DNA of 64,000 bases. Source: Aspidapion aeneum (Eukaryota; Arthropoda; Insecta; Coleoptera; Brentidae). Each line of letters starts with the position of its first letter. Within the stretch, counting starts at the first letter, position 1. The notes below the pieces were generated by a model. The model had not been told where the DNA came from, did no database searches, and saw nothing but the letters and a program-made list of their open reading frames with translations. Both the position numbers and the translations under genes were made by a program. Of the stretch, positions 1-11,345 are shown one piece after another. Location of the stretch: positions 59,747,471 to 59,811,470 of the forward strand of contig OY755046.1 in NCBI GenBank assembly GCA_963576565.1, written 5' to 3'.

Positions 1-905
1 TGGTATACATATAGTGATCCGATGAGAATACAATAATAAGAAAAAATATCCTCCCACCCCTACCCCCACCCCCTTCCATAAAAAAATTTGTTTTTGATAC
101 ACATCCCGTTATTCGATTTAGATGAAATTTGGTATATATATAGTGAGTGATCCGATGACAATATAATATTAAGAAAAAAATATCCTACCACCCCTACCCC
201 CACCCTCTTTCATACAAAAATGTTTTTGACACACTTCCGATTATCCGATTTGGATGAAATTTGGTATTCACTGGTCCGATGACAATACATTAAAAAAAAT
301 ATCCTCCCACCTCTACCACCACCCCTTCCATAGAAAATGCGTTTTTGACACCCTTCTCATTATCCGATTTGGATGAAATTTGGTATACATATAGTGATCC
401 GATGACAATACAATATTAAAAAAAAATATCCTCCCACCTCTACCCCCACCCCCTTTCATAGAAAAATGAGTTTTTGACACACTTCCCATTATCCGATTTG
501 GATGAAATTTGGTATACATATAGTGATCCGATGACAATACAATATTAAGAAAAAAATATCCTCCCATCTCTATCCCCACCCCCTTTCATAGAAAAATGAG
601 TTTTTGATACACTTCCCATTATCCGATTTGGATGAAATTTGGTACACACGTAGTGGTCCCATGACAATACAACATTAAGAAAAAAATATCCTACCACCCC
701 TACCCCCACCCCTTCTATAGAAAAATGTGTTTTTGACACACTTCCCGTTATCCGATTTGGATAAACTTTGGTATACACATAGTGGTCCGATGATAATACA
801 ATAAGAAAAAAATATCCTCCCACCCCTACCCCCACCACCTTCCATAGAAAAATTTGTTTTTGACACACATCGCGTTTTCCGATTTGGATGAAATTTGGTA
901 TACAT
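1..905 (-). repeat. Tandem satellite array, left inverted arm (about 128-bp unit)
   Basis: About seven tandem copies of a 124-133 bp unit; recurring landmarks are 'ccgatgacaatac', 'tcctcccaccccta' and 'ccgatttggatgaaatttgg'. The 'gtgatccgatg'-type landmark recurs near 15, 147, 270, 395, 524, 650 and 783. The array runs off the left edge of the window. It is the reverse complement of the array at 1885-3105. The long open frames here are by-products of a repeat whose copies happen to lack stops; I see no protein family and treat them as non-coding. Confidence 0.9.
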
Positions 906-1884
906 ATGGTGATTTAGATTTAAAAAGATCTACAGAGTAGGTAAAAATTTTTTTAAATAAATTCGTGGCTAAGCGGGTATAGAAAGATTTTGTTTCTCTT
1001 GTATTTTCCGTGGGCAACTCGAAAGCTGTAAACCGACAGGGGTCCACGACCTAATGATGTGATCTTGGACCTCCGTAAGTGGACAGCTTTCGAGCTGCCT
1101 ACGGAAAAAGACAAGAGAAACAAAATATTTCTACACCCGCTTAGCCACGAACAATTTTTGTTTTCTTCATTCACGAGTACTAAACTTTACGTTTATAAAA
1201 AATTTAATTTTTGTCATTTCTGAACTAACGAAATACTTTTGAATGGTACCTACCTACTATTTTTTTAAAAGCTTTGTATAATTTTTTTTTTAAATTACCA
1301 ACTTATTGTTCTCAAAAAAATGCAATATTCTGTCTCATAAAACATTTTCGTATAATTTCAAATCAATGATTAATAAATAAAAAAGTCCGCCATTTTGGAT
1401 CCGCCATTTTGTTTTTTTAAAGTTTGAGTTAAAAATTGTGTTAAATGTCCTCAAGCAATGTAATATTTCAAGTTTGAGACAAATCGGTTGGTAAATAAGA
1501 AAATCCGCCATTTTGGATCCGCCATTTTGATTTTTGGATCCGCCATTGTTGTAATAAACAACGTAAATTGTAGTATTACCAGGTCACCAAACACGACAAC
1601 TACCAAGATTCAACAGTCGACTTAATGGATTTAACTTTACTTAACAAAAACAAATTTCAAATAAATTAGTAAAAGAAATTGAAATTTTGATGATGTTATT
1701 ACGATAAGATATCCGTATCAATTAAATATTACTATTTGCAAGAATCAATCTAGCAGAAAAATGCAGAAGTAAATAAATAGAGTTTATTCTAGATTATAAT
1801 GAAATCGCTGATCGTGAGTTATTTGGAAACTCATTTTTCTATTGGGGGAAGGAGAGGGTGAGGGTAGAGTTAGAAATATATTTT
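906..1884. repeat. Spacer between the inverted arrays, with a 70-bp-arm hairpin
   Basis: Between the two inverted arrays lies a spacer. Its left part has an imperfect palindrome: arm 961-1030 (contains 'attcgtggctaagcgggt') pairs with arm 1083-1153 (contains 'acccgcttagccacgaa') around a loop of about 50 bp. The 1380-1560 part repeats the motif 'gatccgccattttg'. No gene recognised. Confidence 0.75.
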
Positions 1885-3105
1885 TTGTTTGGGCTGTATT
1901 GCCATCGGACCTTTATGCATATACCAAATTTTATAAAAGTCATTTGAAGTGAAGTGTGTCAAAAACGCATTTTTTATGGAAGGGGGTGGGGGTAGGGGTG
2001 GGAGGACATTTTTTAATTATTGTTGTATTGTTATCGGACCACTATATGTATACCAAATTTCATCCAAATCGGATAATGGGAAGGGTGTCAAAAACGCATT
2101 TTCTATGGAAGGGGTGGGGGTAGGGTGAGAGGATATTTTTTTTAAATGTTGTCTTGTCATCGGACCACTATGTGAATACCAAATTTCATCCAAACCGGAT
2201 AATGGGAAGTGTGTCAAAAACTCATTTTTCTATGAAAGGGGGTGGGGGTAGAGGTGGGAGGATATTTTTTTCTTAATATTGTATTGTCATCGGATCACTA
2301 TATGTATACCAAATTTCATCCAAATCGGATTACGGGATGTGTGTCTGTCAAAAACAAATGTTTCTATAGAAGGGGGTGGGGGTAGGGGTGGGAGGATATT
2401 TTTTCTTATTGTTGTATTATCATCGGACCACTATGTGTATACCAAATTTTATCCAAATCGGATAACGGGAAGTGTGTCAAAAACACATTTTTCTATAGAA
2501 GGGGTGGGGGTAGGGTGGTAGGATTTTTTTATCAATGTTGTTTTGTCATCGGACCACTATATGTATACCAAATTTCATCCAAATCGGATAATGGGAAGGG
2601 TGTCAAAAACGCATTTTCTATGGACGGGGTGGGGGTAGGGTGGGAGGATATTTTTTTTAATGTTGTATTGTCATCCGACCACTATGTGAATACCAAATTT
2701 CATCCAAACCGGATAATGGGAAGTGTGTCAAAAACTCATTTTTCTATGAAAGGGGGTGGGGGTAGAGGTGCGAGGATATTTTTTCTTATTATTGTATTCT
2801 CATCGGATCACTATATGTATACCAAATTTCATCCAAATCGGATTACGGGATGTGTGTCAAAAACAAATTTTTCTATAGAAGGGGGTGGGGGTAGGGGTGG
2901 GAGGATATTTTTTTCTTATTGTTGTATTATCATCGGACCACTATGTGTATACCAAATTTTATCCAAATCGGATAACGGGAAGTGTGTCAAAAACACATTT
3001 TTCTATAGAAGGGGTGGGGGTAGGGTGGGAGGATATTTTTTTCTTAATGTTGTATTGTCATGGGACCACTACGTGTGTCAAAAACGCTTCACAAGATTTG
3101 ATAGA
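1885..3105 (+). repeat. Tandem satellite array, right inverted arm, with 4-mer higher-order repeat
   Basis: Tandem copies of the same about 128-bp unit as at 1-905 but inverted. The landmark 'catcggaccactat' recurs near 2034, 2160, 2290, 2424, 2549, 2674, 2803, 2935 and 3062. Variant units repeat in order every fourth unit (2034/2549, 2160/2674, 2290/2803, 2424/2935), giving a higher-order period of about 513 bp. Open frames across it (for example 2515-3108) are repeat artefacts. Confidence 0.9.
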
Positions 3106-3741
3106 TAGTTAGTTAGACAGAACATCTGAAGCTAAATAAAAGCTTGTAAAAAATATTGCGTAAAGGATTTTTTAAAGATGTTTCTATATAAATAATATAT
3201 TTTATTTTTCATCTACATATTTTATCCCAGTTGGCGGCGCCCTGTTGTCCTAGACCGAAAAAGACACGTTGTAAGTATTTTTATTGCAGGGACACATTTT
3301 TAAATTTTTGAGTTATGTCTTTTTAGTTTTACGTGTGGGATATTTTGCATCACGCCAACAAAATACTGAATTGATGTGTACCGCTTGCTTGAGATTGATA
3401 GAATGACCTCTTGACTTCGCGGAAGGGAAAGGGTGAAGCGGCTCGAGCACGAAGTAGGTATATAGTCTATTATATACTCATACACATTTATTTTTATTTC
3501 AAGGCCACATATCTATGTACTTTTTGGGTCTATTGAGTCACGACAAGAGATCGGACAACAAAGCACAGTCAAAGAGCGAGCATTTACCAGAAAATTTTAA
3601 ATTTAATATAATTCCGCAGCCAGCGCTGGCTAGGTAAACTAAAAGATCCGTAAGCCGGGACCGTGCCTCTGCTGCCATAGGCTATCTTACTCTATGCTAT
3701 AAGTGTTCAGCTGATTGTTTTCTTTACTTGAGATTTTGCAC
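3106..3741. other. No gene recognised
   Basis: Single-copy looking AT-rich sequence between the satellite arm and a mariner remnant. Short open frames on both strands match nothing I know, and there is no splice-flanked coding segment that I can support. Confidence 0.5.
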
Positions 3742-4554
3742 AAGTATACTCTTATGAGTGGTCAAGAACCCTATTGTTTTTTTGGGGTTCGTTTTTGAAG
3801 CTCAGCGAAACTTTTAACAAACAAATGGTGATGTCCCAATCGGCAGTAACAGTCCTTTGATCTTCCAGAAGAATTGTTGCTACAGGATCTGCTTTTGAGA
3901 CAAATGTCGCGACCATCTTTTTGGATCCACTTCCAGAACGGACAACTTTTGTTGGCTTTTAGACAACAACCAAACAGACGACTGACGTTTATTTTTGGGT
4001 TCATATGATGAGTAAATCCACGATTTATCACAACTGACAATGTCGTACGCGTTTTTCGAGTTTCCTGCCTCAAAGTGCTCTAGAGTTTTCTGACACCAAT
4101 TGACAACTATCTGTTCTTCGGTTAACAGATGCGGGAAACTAATTTTATTCCTCTATTTCCTTATGCAAAATTTGTTGACTTGGGCTCTTTGAAATCCCGA
4201 ATGAAGCCTTAATCTCGCGATATGTCACATGGGATGAACATGCATACAGCACCGATGTTTTCCTGGGTGACAGCCGTTTTTAATGCACCTGGCCTTGGAT
4301 CGTCGCTAAAACTAATCCGTCCCCGTTTGAATTCTCCATACCAACGAGAAACTGTCAACTGATGTGGTGCTTTGTTACCGAAAACAGAAATCAACTCTGC
4401 AAGGCATTCTTGTTGACATAATTTCCTTTGAAAGTTGTAAAAAATTATAGCCTGAAAACTGATTGTTGATCTTAAATCTTGCTGTGTTTCAAAAATAGAT
4501 TGGAAAGTATAAATTACAAACTCAGTTCAATATAAAAACTTTCGAGTATACTTC
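3742..4554 (-). mobile_element. Degraded mariner-family transposon
   Basis: Two broken frames on the - strand read as mariner transposase. 4209-4394 contains the helix-turn-helix and linker region ('RWYGEFKRGR', 'DDPRPGALKTAVT'), and 3771-4073 resembles the catalytic half ('LGHHHLFVKSFAELQ') but lacks intact catalytic acidic residues. A 10-bp inverted end 'aagtatactc' occurs at about 3743 and, inverted, at about 4540. The remnant is about 0.8 kb against about 1.3 kb for an intact mariner, with frameshifts, so it is inactive. The mariner assignment is confident; the exact ends are less so. Confidence 0.75.
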
Positions 4555-5316
4555 GCGGAACCTAAAAAAAAACCGGTACAAAAAACAACAATGCTCGAAT
4601 CTGGCAAAAAACGATAAAATGTGGCTGCTGCAAAAAAACTATAAAATTACCAATTTTTTAACCAAAAAAACTGTAAAATCCAAATGGCTTTTTCATACAT
4701 CCGGCTCGAAGGACCAAATAGACGCGGATCGCAAGGACCAAGACGGCTTTGCCCGAAGGGGATAAAACTAGAGATATCCCAAAAAAAATTGTCCCAAAGT
4801 TAAATTCGCCCCGTCTGGGAAAACACACGTCTATTGAACTAAAACAAAGGAAAGAAGTCGGCAACACGCTAGAAGCTTACCTTCTTTCATTCAGCAGCAG
4901 TTCCACACTCACTCGCGGCCGCGGCCTTTCTTATGGTTGGAATTTCGGTCTTAAACTTAAACCACGTGTGACTTCTTTTAGTGTCTTGTCGGAAGTGATT
5001 TCTTCATTCCCCTGTCAAACACAGGGTGGCGCTTCAAACTCCCAGCGTGTGTAAAACGCGCATGATTTTTGCCAAAATGATAAGGTGATCAAAAATAAAA
5101 TAACTTTCAACAAAGACAGAAATTATCACCTGATCGGAATTCTTCCCAAACAAGGAGTATCTTTTTTTTGAAGGTTTTTGCTAAAAGCCCAAAAATATCA
5201 AAACAAACTTTAAGGGTAGGTTTTCCCAATAACTGGCAGCATCAAACAACTTATAAGAAATGTAAGAAAAACATAAGCATAACCACTGCCCTTCAAGAAA
5301 TTATTTTTTGTTTTAG
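4555..5316. other. Intron or upstream sequence, no gene recognised
   Basis: Sequence upstream of the first Patr-1 exon that I can see. It holds a 101-codon open frame (4749-5054) with no family resemblance and no clear splice borders. The preceding Patr-1 exon would have to end in phase 0; I found no convincing donor for it here, so it probably lies before position 1. Confidence 0.45.
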
Positions 5317-5359
5317 CATCCCAATACAAGGCTACCTCCTCCAGGACTAGGACCAATGA
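5317..5359 (+). CDS. Patr-1: Patr-1 exon a (43-nt microexon)
   Basis: Acceptor 'ttttgttttag' ends at 5316 and donor 'gtaagtg' starts at 5360. Read in phase 0 it gives HPNTRLPPPGLGPM plus one base. That single base and the 'ac' at the start of the 7785 exon complete an Asn codon, so the Pro-rich run continues as ...LGPM-N-MPPPGL. The match of phase and composition is the reason to accept so short an exon. The previous exon must end in phase 0 and is not visible. Confidence 0.78.
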
Positions 5360-5418
5360 GTAAGTGTATTTTAGAAATGTCAAGAGCTTGTTTTTTTAAT
5401 TAAATTTGAAATCAAATC

Positions 5419-7145
5419 TAACACCAGTATTTACTAAAGGGTCTACAGTGCTAAGTGCTACAATCCTAGGTCTACAAGTCTACTAGATTTTGGTTGAAGG
5501 TTTAACTTATTCTTCCCGTGAATGCAATAGTTTTTAATATTTATATGGATGATTCTACAAAAATGGTGCTGTGGAGTGGGAATGCATATTTTTCAAACAC
5601 AGACTGCAAATGAAGCATAGTTTTAGTTATAAGATTTAAAACGAAATGTTTTCTTTATGGAGCATTTGAGTTTAATGTATAAAAAAAATTGCAAGTTTAT
5701 AATTTTTTTTATTACAAAGCAAATACCTCATTCCTCTGGTGTAGTCCCAAACCAAATATTAAAAACTCAAATTGAAAAAAAAATATCCTAATAAATAATA
5801 TTTAACCAAGTCTTAACTATTTATCAAAAAATTGATAAAACTTAAGTTTGCAGTCATATTTTTGATAATCCGAATTTACATCTTCTCCGGAAAATTTTAC
5901 AATTTTAAACGTGCTCCATTTTTAATAACACAATATTTGTGAATACCACCATGATACCACCGGTTAATTTCTAGAGAAAGAGACGACCCTGGATATCTAA
6001 TTTACTTGTGAGGGTGACAAGTTGTGACAGATAATGTCAACTTTAGTTTGGTTTAAGTTATATTTCTTTTTATTTTCGGCAGAAAATTAGGTTTTTTCGG
6101 AGAAATCAAAAAGGAACGCTTTAATTATCATCCCTCTGGTAAGTAAATATTCGACTAATATCAATAGTATAATTTTTTTGTTGATTGTTTTAAAATTATA
6201 AGTATAGGAACTTTGTTTATATAAAACCTAAGTTAAGTAGTCTATAAATAGAATTTGATTTAAATTGGAAACCATTAAAAAACTCATTCCTCTGGTACTC
6301 ATCCCTCTGGAATTTTTATGCAATAATTCCTAAAATTCGGGAAAATAAATGTTTCTTAGCTTACACCTAATTAGTTACATAAATTTAAAGAAACAAAATT
6401 ATTTACTGTGCTGTACTGTTATTTAAAGGCAATGACCAAAAATGATATCCATATAGCCCACTTTTGGTAGAATCATCCATATAAATTGTTGTAGGTTAGA
6501 AATAAATAAAAATAATATAATATTTTGGTTTAAAAATGGTAGCTATATTTAAACCTCCAAACGTCACTGGGAGATGTCCAATAAAAACGGTGTATGTCAG
6601 TGTCAGCTGTCCGCTATATTTTACACGTTAATTTTTTAGACAAGTTAGCTATGATTAAACCGATGTTCAATTGTTTTAGTGGAGGTGTTAGTAAAAACGG
6701 ACTCTAATATATCTTGTGCTTTTTACAATATTTAAATATTGATACGTATTTCATACAGTAATGCATCTACAGATATAATTTTAAGTTATTTATGTATTAT
6801 TTAGCTTTGAAAATTTTTTTATATAAGTTTTTTTATTAATCATGGATTATTTCTATTGTTTTTCAAACTTCAAACCACCTCTCAGTTGTGGCACTACAAT
6901 TTGAGTCTATTTTTAACGGGAATCCTACGACTGCACGGACTAAATTTCCAAAACATAACATTTTGCTACACATTTCTTATGTGGTTTTTCTTTATTTCTA
7001 AAGTTAATCTGAATTTACAAAACTCACTGAGAAATGCTTTGCAGTTATTTGACCTGTGTGTATTAAAAAAGTACACTTAAACCGGTCGGTATCAAGTCTA
7101 TAGACTGATGAGACTAAATGTCAAAAACTGTTCAAGGTCTTAAAA
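5419..7145 (+). mobile_element. DNA transposon copy 1 (TAACAC ends), interrupted
   Basis: The segments 5419-5546 and 6479-about 7145 together match 12764-13659 in the same orientation at high identity. The left end reads 'taacaccagtatttac'. The matching right end is worn here but readable in the second copy. The 5547-6478 insertion is absent from the second copy. No transposase is visible, so the element is non-autonomous. Confidence 0.75.
5547..6478 (+). mobile_element. Non-autonomous DNA transposon, GGATGATTCTAC ends, 4-bp duplication
   Basis: 932 bp. The left end 'ggatgattctacaaaa' and right end 'ttttggtagaatcatcc' are inverted repeats. The target duplication is ATAT (5543-5546 and 6479-6482). 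The paralogous site at 12,890 reads 'tttatataaattgtt' with a single ATAT and no insert, a direct empty-site control. A second copy lies at 15436-16347. No coding capacity seen. The superfamily is uncertain. Confidence 0.85.
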
Positions 7146-7784
7146 TATAACTTTATTCATTAGAGTTGAAAAAATCTGAAAGTCTGACAGTTTCTTTATT
7201 GTCCCAAAAAACACAACAAAAATAACAATAACTGACGGTGTCCGTCATTTTGACAAGTTGCAATAAAATCAAAGTATAGTAAGTTTGGTTGGACTGTTTA
7301 ACGGGTTGCCTACAAGTGCCCATCAACTCTTGTCGACGAAGGACATTTTATTACACCAACTATTGTTAAAATTATTTAATGTTTGCTTTTTTATTTAAAA
7401 AAAAATAAAATTTTTTTGCTTAGTTTGGGATATTTAATTTTTTTTGAAAAATACAAGTTTTTATTTGGTTTGATATTTTGAAAACCCCTGTAGACATTTT
7501 TAATTGCAATACATCATTGATTGAGCTTGGAATAGCGCAACTTTTTGAAGTGTTAACTTCACTAGGCGCGTTTAGCAGTTTTTATGGGTAGTGAATTGAA
7601 CTGAAACTTGTTGAAGTTTACACTTCTGCCGTGTGATCTTAAGCACACAAAATAATTTTTTTCCCATTTTGGGACACCCTATATAGGCCTCTACCCCCTG
7701 AATGTATCGAGAACTGCTAAAAATTGAGGAAAATCTCGAGACAGGTCGATTTAGCTGTTGTTACATTAAAAACATTTATTTTAG
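7146..7784. other. Patr-1 intron sequence, no gene
   Basis: AT-rich intron between the interrupted element and the next exon. 'gggacaccctatat' near 7671 looks like the end of a CAGGGTGT-type element. A 3' splice site 'acatttattttag' closes the intron at 7784. Confidence 0.5.
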
Positions 7785-7957
7785 ACATGCCACCCCCTGG
7801 CCTGAGGCACATGGGTCCCTCAATGGGACACCCTCCTCATCCTATGTTAAATCCTGCGATGATGAGAATGGGCCCTCCCCATCCCCATATGATGCAGCAC
7901 AATGGTCCCCCTAGGCCCCCCGGGTTTATGCCTTATATGAACCAACATGGGCCACAT
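7785..7957 (+). CDS. Patr-1: Patr-1 exon b (Pro/Met/His-rich)
   Basis: Acceptor 'tttattttag' ends at 7784; the first two bases complete a codon started in exon a. The donor 'gtaagt' starts at 7958 and the exon ends in phase 0 (...QHGPH). It encodes a low-complexity stretch with 'MPPPGLRHMGPSMG' and 'NGPPRPPGFMPYMN'. In Pat1 proteins this corresponds to the disordered Pro-rich region that contacts decapping partners. Codons stay open throughout, unlike the flanking intron. Confidence 0.9.
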
Positions 7958-8099
7958 GTAAGTTTTTTATACAGACTGTTTTTTAAGTATCTTTTAGTTA
8001 AAAATAAAAATAAATGTTATATAGGGTAAGCGAAATTCGATGTTTTTTGGGGGTTTTAATATTTTAGTGTTTGGTTATTCCTCTTATGATTTTTGATAT

Positions 8100-8970
8100 C
8101 CCTTAAACATACTACTACCATGTCGGTTTAGAACGTTTTTCGACGTTGTCCGACGCTTATTCTCCACATTTTGTTGATCCTTGGATTGACTGTTGCCATT
8201 CCAGTTTAGGACGCCCTCTTTTTCTGCGCCGTATTGGTTGCCATTCTAGGACCTGCTTTGGTAATCTTTCGTCGTTCATTCGCTGTACATGGCCGTACCA
8301 TATCAGTTGTCTTTTAGTGATGTCATCCGTTATGCTTCCCTCGATTCCCATTCTTTCTTTTATGATCTCATTTCTTATTTGATCTGTTCTAGATATTCTC
8401 ATTGATCTTCTTATTGCATCCATTTTGACACTTTCCACTTTCGTTTTGTATTTTTCTGTTACGCGACAACTCTCTATCAATCAATCTATCAACATCCCTG
8501 TCTTAAGCCTTTCATTACCAGGAAGTCTTTTGAAAGTCGATTTTCAATTTTAATTTTAGATTTTGACCCTTAGTATAGTTCTTTTATTGCTTTTATGTAT
8601 GTATGATTGATATTAGTTTGCTCTAACACTGTCAATAACTTTTCTACTGGAACAGTATCATATGCTTTTTGTAGGTCCACAAAGGTAACATGAGTCTATA
8701 TTTCTGGCACTTCTTTTCTCATTCATTTGTTTAAGACAAAAAACATTATCACTACAAAATTTGCCTGCATGAAACCCACTTTGCTCTTCTTCTTCTTGTT
8801 CATGAAAATCGTTCTCTATTAGATCACTAAGAATCCTACCGTACAATCTACTTAGTGTACTGGTATCCTCTGTAATTGTTGCAATCAAGGCATTGAGGAT
8901 ATGAATGCAATTTTCCAATCATCAGGTACTGGATGTCCGTTTATGCATTGATTTATAATTTATGTAAGAT
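8100..8970 (-). mobile_element. Internally deleted non-LTR retrotransposon, - strand
   Basis: The - strand reads as a LINE reverse-transcriptase protein in broken frames. 8658-8918 carries the RT block 'EEQSGFHAGKFCSDNVFCL', and about 8510-8650 continues through the 'DLQKAYDTV' region. 8157-8480 is the C-terminal tail 'LIWYGHVQRMNDERLPKQ' with 'RRRKRGRPKLEW'. The palm core between them (the FADD region) is deleted. Same family as 9868-10600, 13950-14940 and 38120-38880. It is about 90% identical by eye to 9868-10340 in the opposite orientation. Confidence 0.85.
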
Positions 8971-9409
8971 TTTGTAGTAGTTTGTCTAATCCATATTTGA
9001 ACATATTAGCGTATATTCCCCCAGGTCGCCTAGCTTTTCCGGATTTAAGCTTTTTAAAACTATTCTTTATCATTTGGGACATATAGAATGTTAATGATAC
9101 CCATCGAATAATTATTTTGAGAATTTGCTATATTGGTTTGTTTATAATGACCAATATTATAAACTTGAATGGTTACAGTTAATCCAAAGATCAATGGGTC
9201 AAACAAACCTGACAGAAGATGATTGTCACGATCAAAGAAGGTTGATAATAGGAATAGAAAAATGTTCTAAACGGACATAGTAGTAGTAGTATAATAGAGT
9301 TTCTGAGGGATTTTTTTCGGAAATTTTTAACTTGTAGTCTGTGTAAGTGGCAAAACAATGGCATCTTTTGCCTACCCTGCTTAAAAACTAAAAATTTGTT
9401 TAATATTAG

Positions 9410-9717
9410 GTTCCTCCCCACCCTGGCTACAACTTCCCCCCACCTCCGCACCTGATGCAGACGCAGATTCAGCAGCAACAACAAAATAACCAGCAACAAC
9501 AGCAAAGAGCTGCCCAAAATCATCTCCAACAACAGCAAAATATAGCTCAACTGCAGAGTAGCGGGCACTCGAATCCACTTCACCAGCACACACAAAGACA
9601 AAGACACGACTCTGGAGATCATCATTATCGACAGAGACATGATTCCGGAGATCACTACAGACAGAGACATGACAGCGGGAATTATGGTAGAAATAGAAGA
9701 GACAGTGAGAGTTACAG
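9410..9717 (+). CDS. Patr-1: Patr-1 exon c (Gln-rich and RHDSGD repeats)
   Basis: Acceptor 'tttaatattag' ends at 9409, donor 'gtgagt' starts at 9718. Phase 0 in, phase 2 out. It encodes VPPHPGYNFPPPPHL, then a Gln/Asn-rich stretch (about residues 88-115), then three to four 'RHDSGD'-type repeats ending in 'RRDSESY'. The repeats are Arg/His/Asp/Ser-rich and probably disordered; similar low-complexity parts in Pat1 proteins support RNA binding and P-body assembly (inference). This exon lies between inverted LINE copies. Confidence 0.93.
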
Positions 9718-9867
9718 GTGAGTACAAGATAAAATATTTACACTGGTGCACATTGGTTTCTCGGGCGACTTTACTTTAATTTATTTTATATATCGGAATT
9801 TTATCCAATCCCACTGGGGAAATACTACTAGAAAATCTAAATACTACTAGAAAATCTCATATATATT

Positions 9868-10600
9868 ATCAATCAATGCATAAATGAACATCCAGTACCT
9901 GATGATTGGAAAATTGCATTTAATATCCTCAATACAGAAAAAAGGAAACAAGCTTATTGCAACAATTACAGAGGAATTTCAGTAACCAGTACTCTAAGTA
10001 GATTGAACGGTAGGATTCTTCTAATAAAGAATGATTTTTATGAAGAAGAAGAGCAAAGTGGGTTTCGTGCAGGCAGATTATGTAGTGATAATGTTTTTTG
10101 TCTTAAAGAAGTAATTGAGAAAAGGACTGCCAGAAATATTGAGGCTCATGTTACCTTTGTGGACCTACAAAAAGCATATGATACTGTGCCAGTAGAAAAA
10201 TTATGGACAGTGTAAGGGCAAACTAATATCAATCATACATACATAAAAGCGATAAAAGAACTATGCAATATAAATTAAAATTGGAAATCAACTTTCAAGA
10301 GAATTCCTGGTAACGAAAGGCTTGAGAGAGGGATGTTGTATCTCTCCAACTCTTTTCAAAATACACATCCCAGTTGCTCTAAAAATCTGAAAATGTAAAG
10401 TACATGGCATGGGAATACAACTTAACGACCGATTTACCATATACACACTGCAGTTTGCTGACCACGAAGTAATTGTAGCTAATGATAAAGAAGACATAGA
10501 GTATATGATGAGAAAGAAGAAGAATACCAAAAGTGGCGGTTAACAGTGAACGTGGACAAGACACAGTACTTATGTATTGGAATTGGCACAGAACTTCAAT
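9868..10600 (+). mobile_element. Non-LTR retrotransposon fragment, + strand
   Basis: 5'-truncated RT piece. The open part at 10003-10215 reads 'EEEQSGFRAGRLCSDNVFC' and 'DLQKAYDTVPVEKLW'. Broken frames continue to about 10600 through the region that normally carries FADD and 'KWGLTV'. It is the inverted partner of 8510-8970 and stops shortly before the minisatellite at 10620. Confidence 0.85.
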
Positions 10601-10619
10601 TATGGCCACCTTTAGGCTC

Positions 10620-11345
10620 GATTGAAGCCAATGTGCGGTGACACATCGATAATTAAGGGTACCTAGCACATCGACAATTAAGGCTAGCACCTCGACAGTC
10701 AGGATTAGCACATCGGCAATAAATGGTATCTCATAGAAAAACAATGGTAGCACATCGACAATCAATGGTAGCACATCGACAGTCAGGGTTAGCTCATCGA
10801 AAATCAACGATAGCACATCGACGAACAAGGGTAACATATCGACAATCAGTGGTAGCACAATAACAATCAACGGTAGCACATCGACAGTCAAGGATAACAC
10901 ATTGATGATTAATGGTAGCACATCGACAATCAGAGGTATCTCATTGAAAATCAATGAAAGCACATCGGCGATCAAGGGTAACAAATCGATTATCAGTGGT
11001 ACCATAATAACAATCAACGGTAGCAAATCGACAATTAAGGGTAGCACATTGACAATTAATAGTAGCTCACCGATAATCAGAGGTAGCTCATTGAAAATCA
11101 ATGAAAGCACATCGGCGATCAAGGGTAACAAATCGATTATCAGTGGTACCATAATAACAGTCAACTGTAGCAAATCGACAATTAAGGGTAGCACATTGAC
11201 AATTAATAGTAGCACACCGATAATTAGAGGTAGCTCATTGAAAATCAATGAAAGCACATCGGCGATCAAAGAGAACAGATCGACTATTAATGGTAGCACA
11301 ATGACAATCGATAGCAGCTCATCGAAAATCAATGATAGCACAGAA
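10620..11345 (+). repeat. 21-bp minisatellite with 147-bp higher-order repeat
   Basis: About 34 copies of a 21-bp unit of the type 'agcacatcgacaatcaatggt'. A 7-unit block starting 'tcattgaaaatcaatgaaag' recurs at 10941, 11088 and 11235, exactly 147 bp apart. Because 21 is divisible by 3 the array is open on both strands (for example 379-codon-scale reading over 10379-11341), which is an artefact of the unit. The same unit recurs at 29893-30095. Confidence 0.9.

Noticed and set aside
313..3112. Long open frames with repeated 'SSDHYVYTKFHPNRI' peptides
   Set aside because: They are translations of a tandem satellite with units lacking stops, present in several frames and both arms; no splice sites, start context or family match.
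4749..5054. Possible upstream Patr-1 exon
   Set aside because: No Pat1-like residues, no phase-0 donor leading to 5317, and the opposite strand is equally open.
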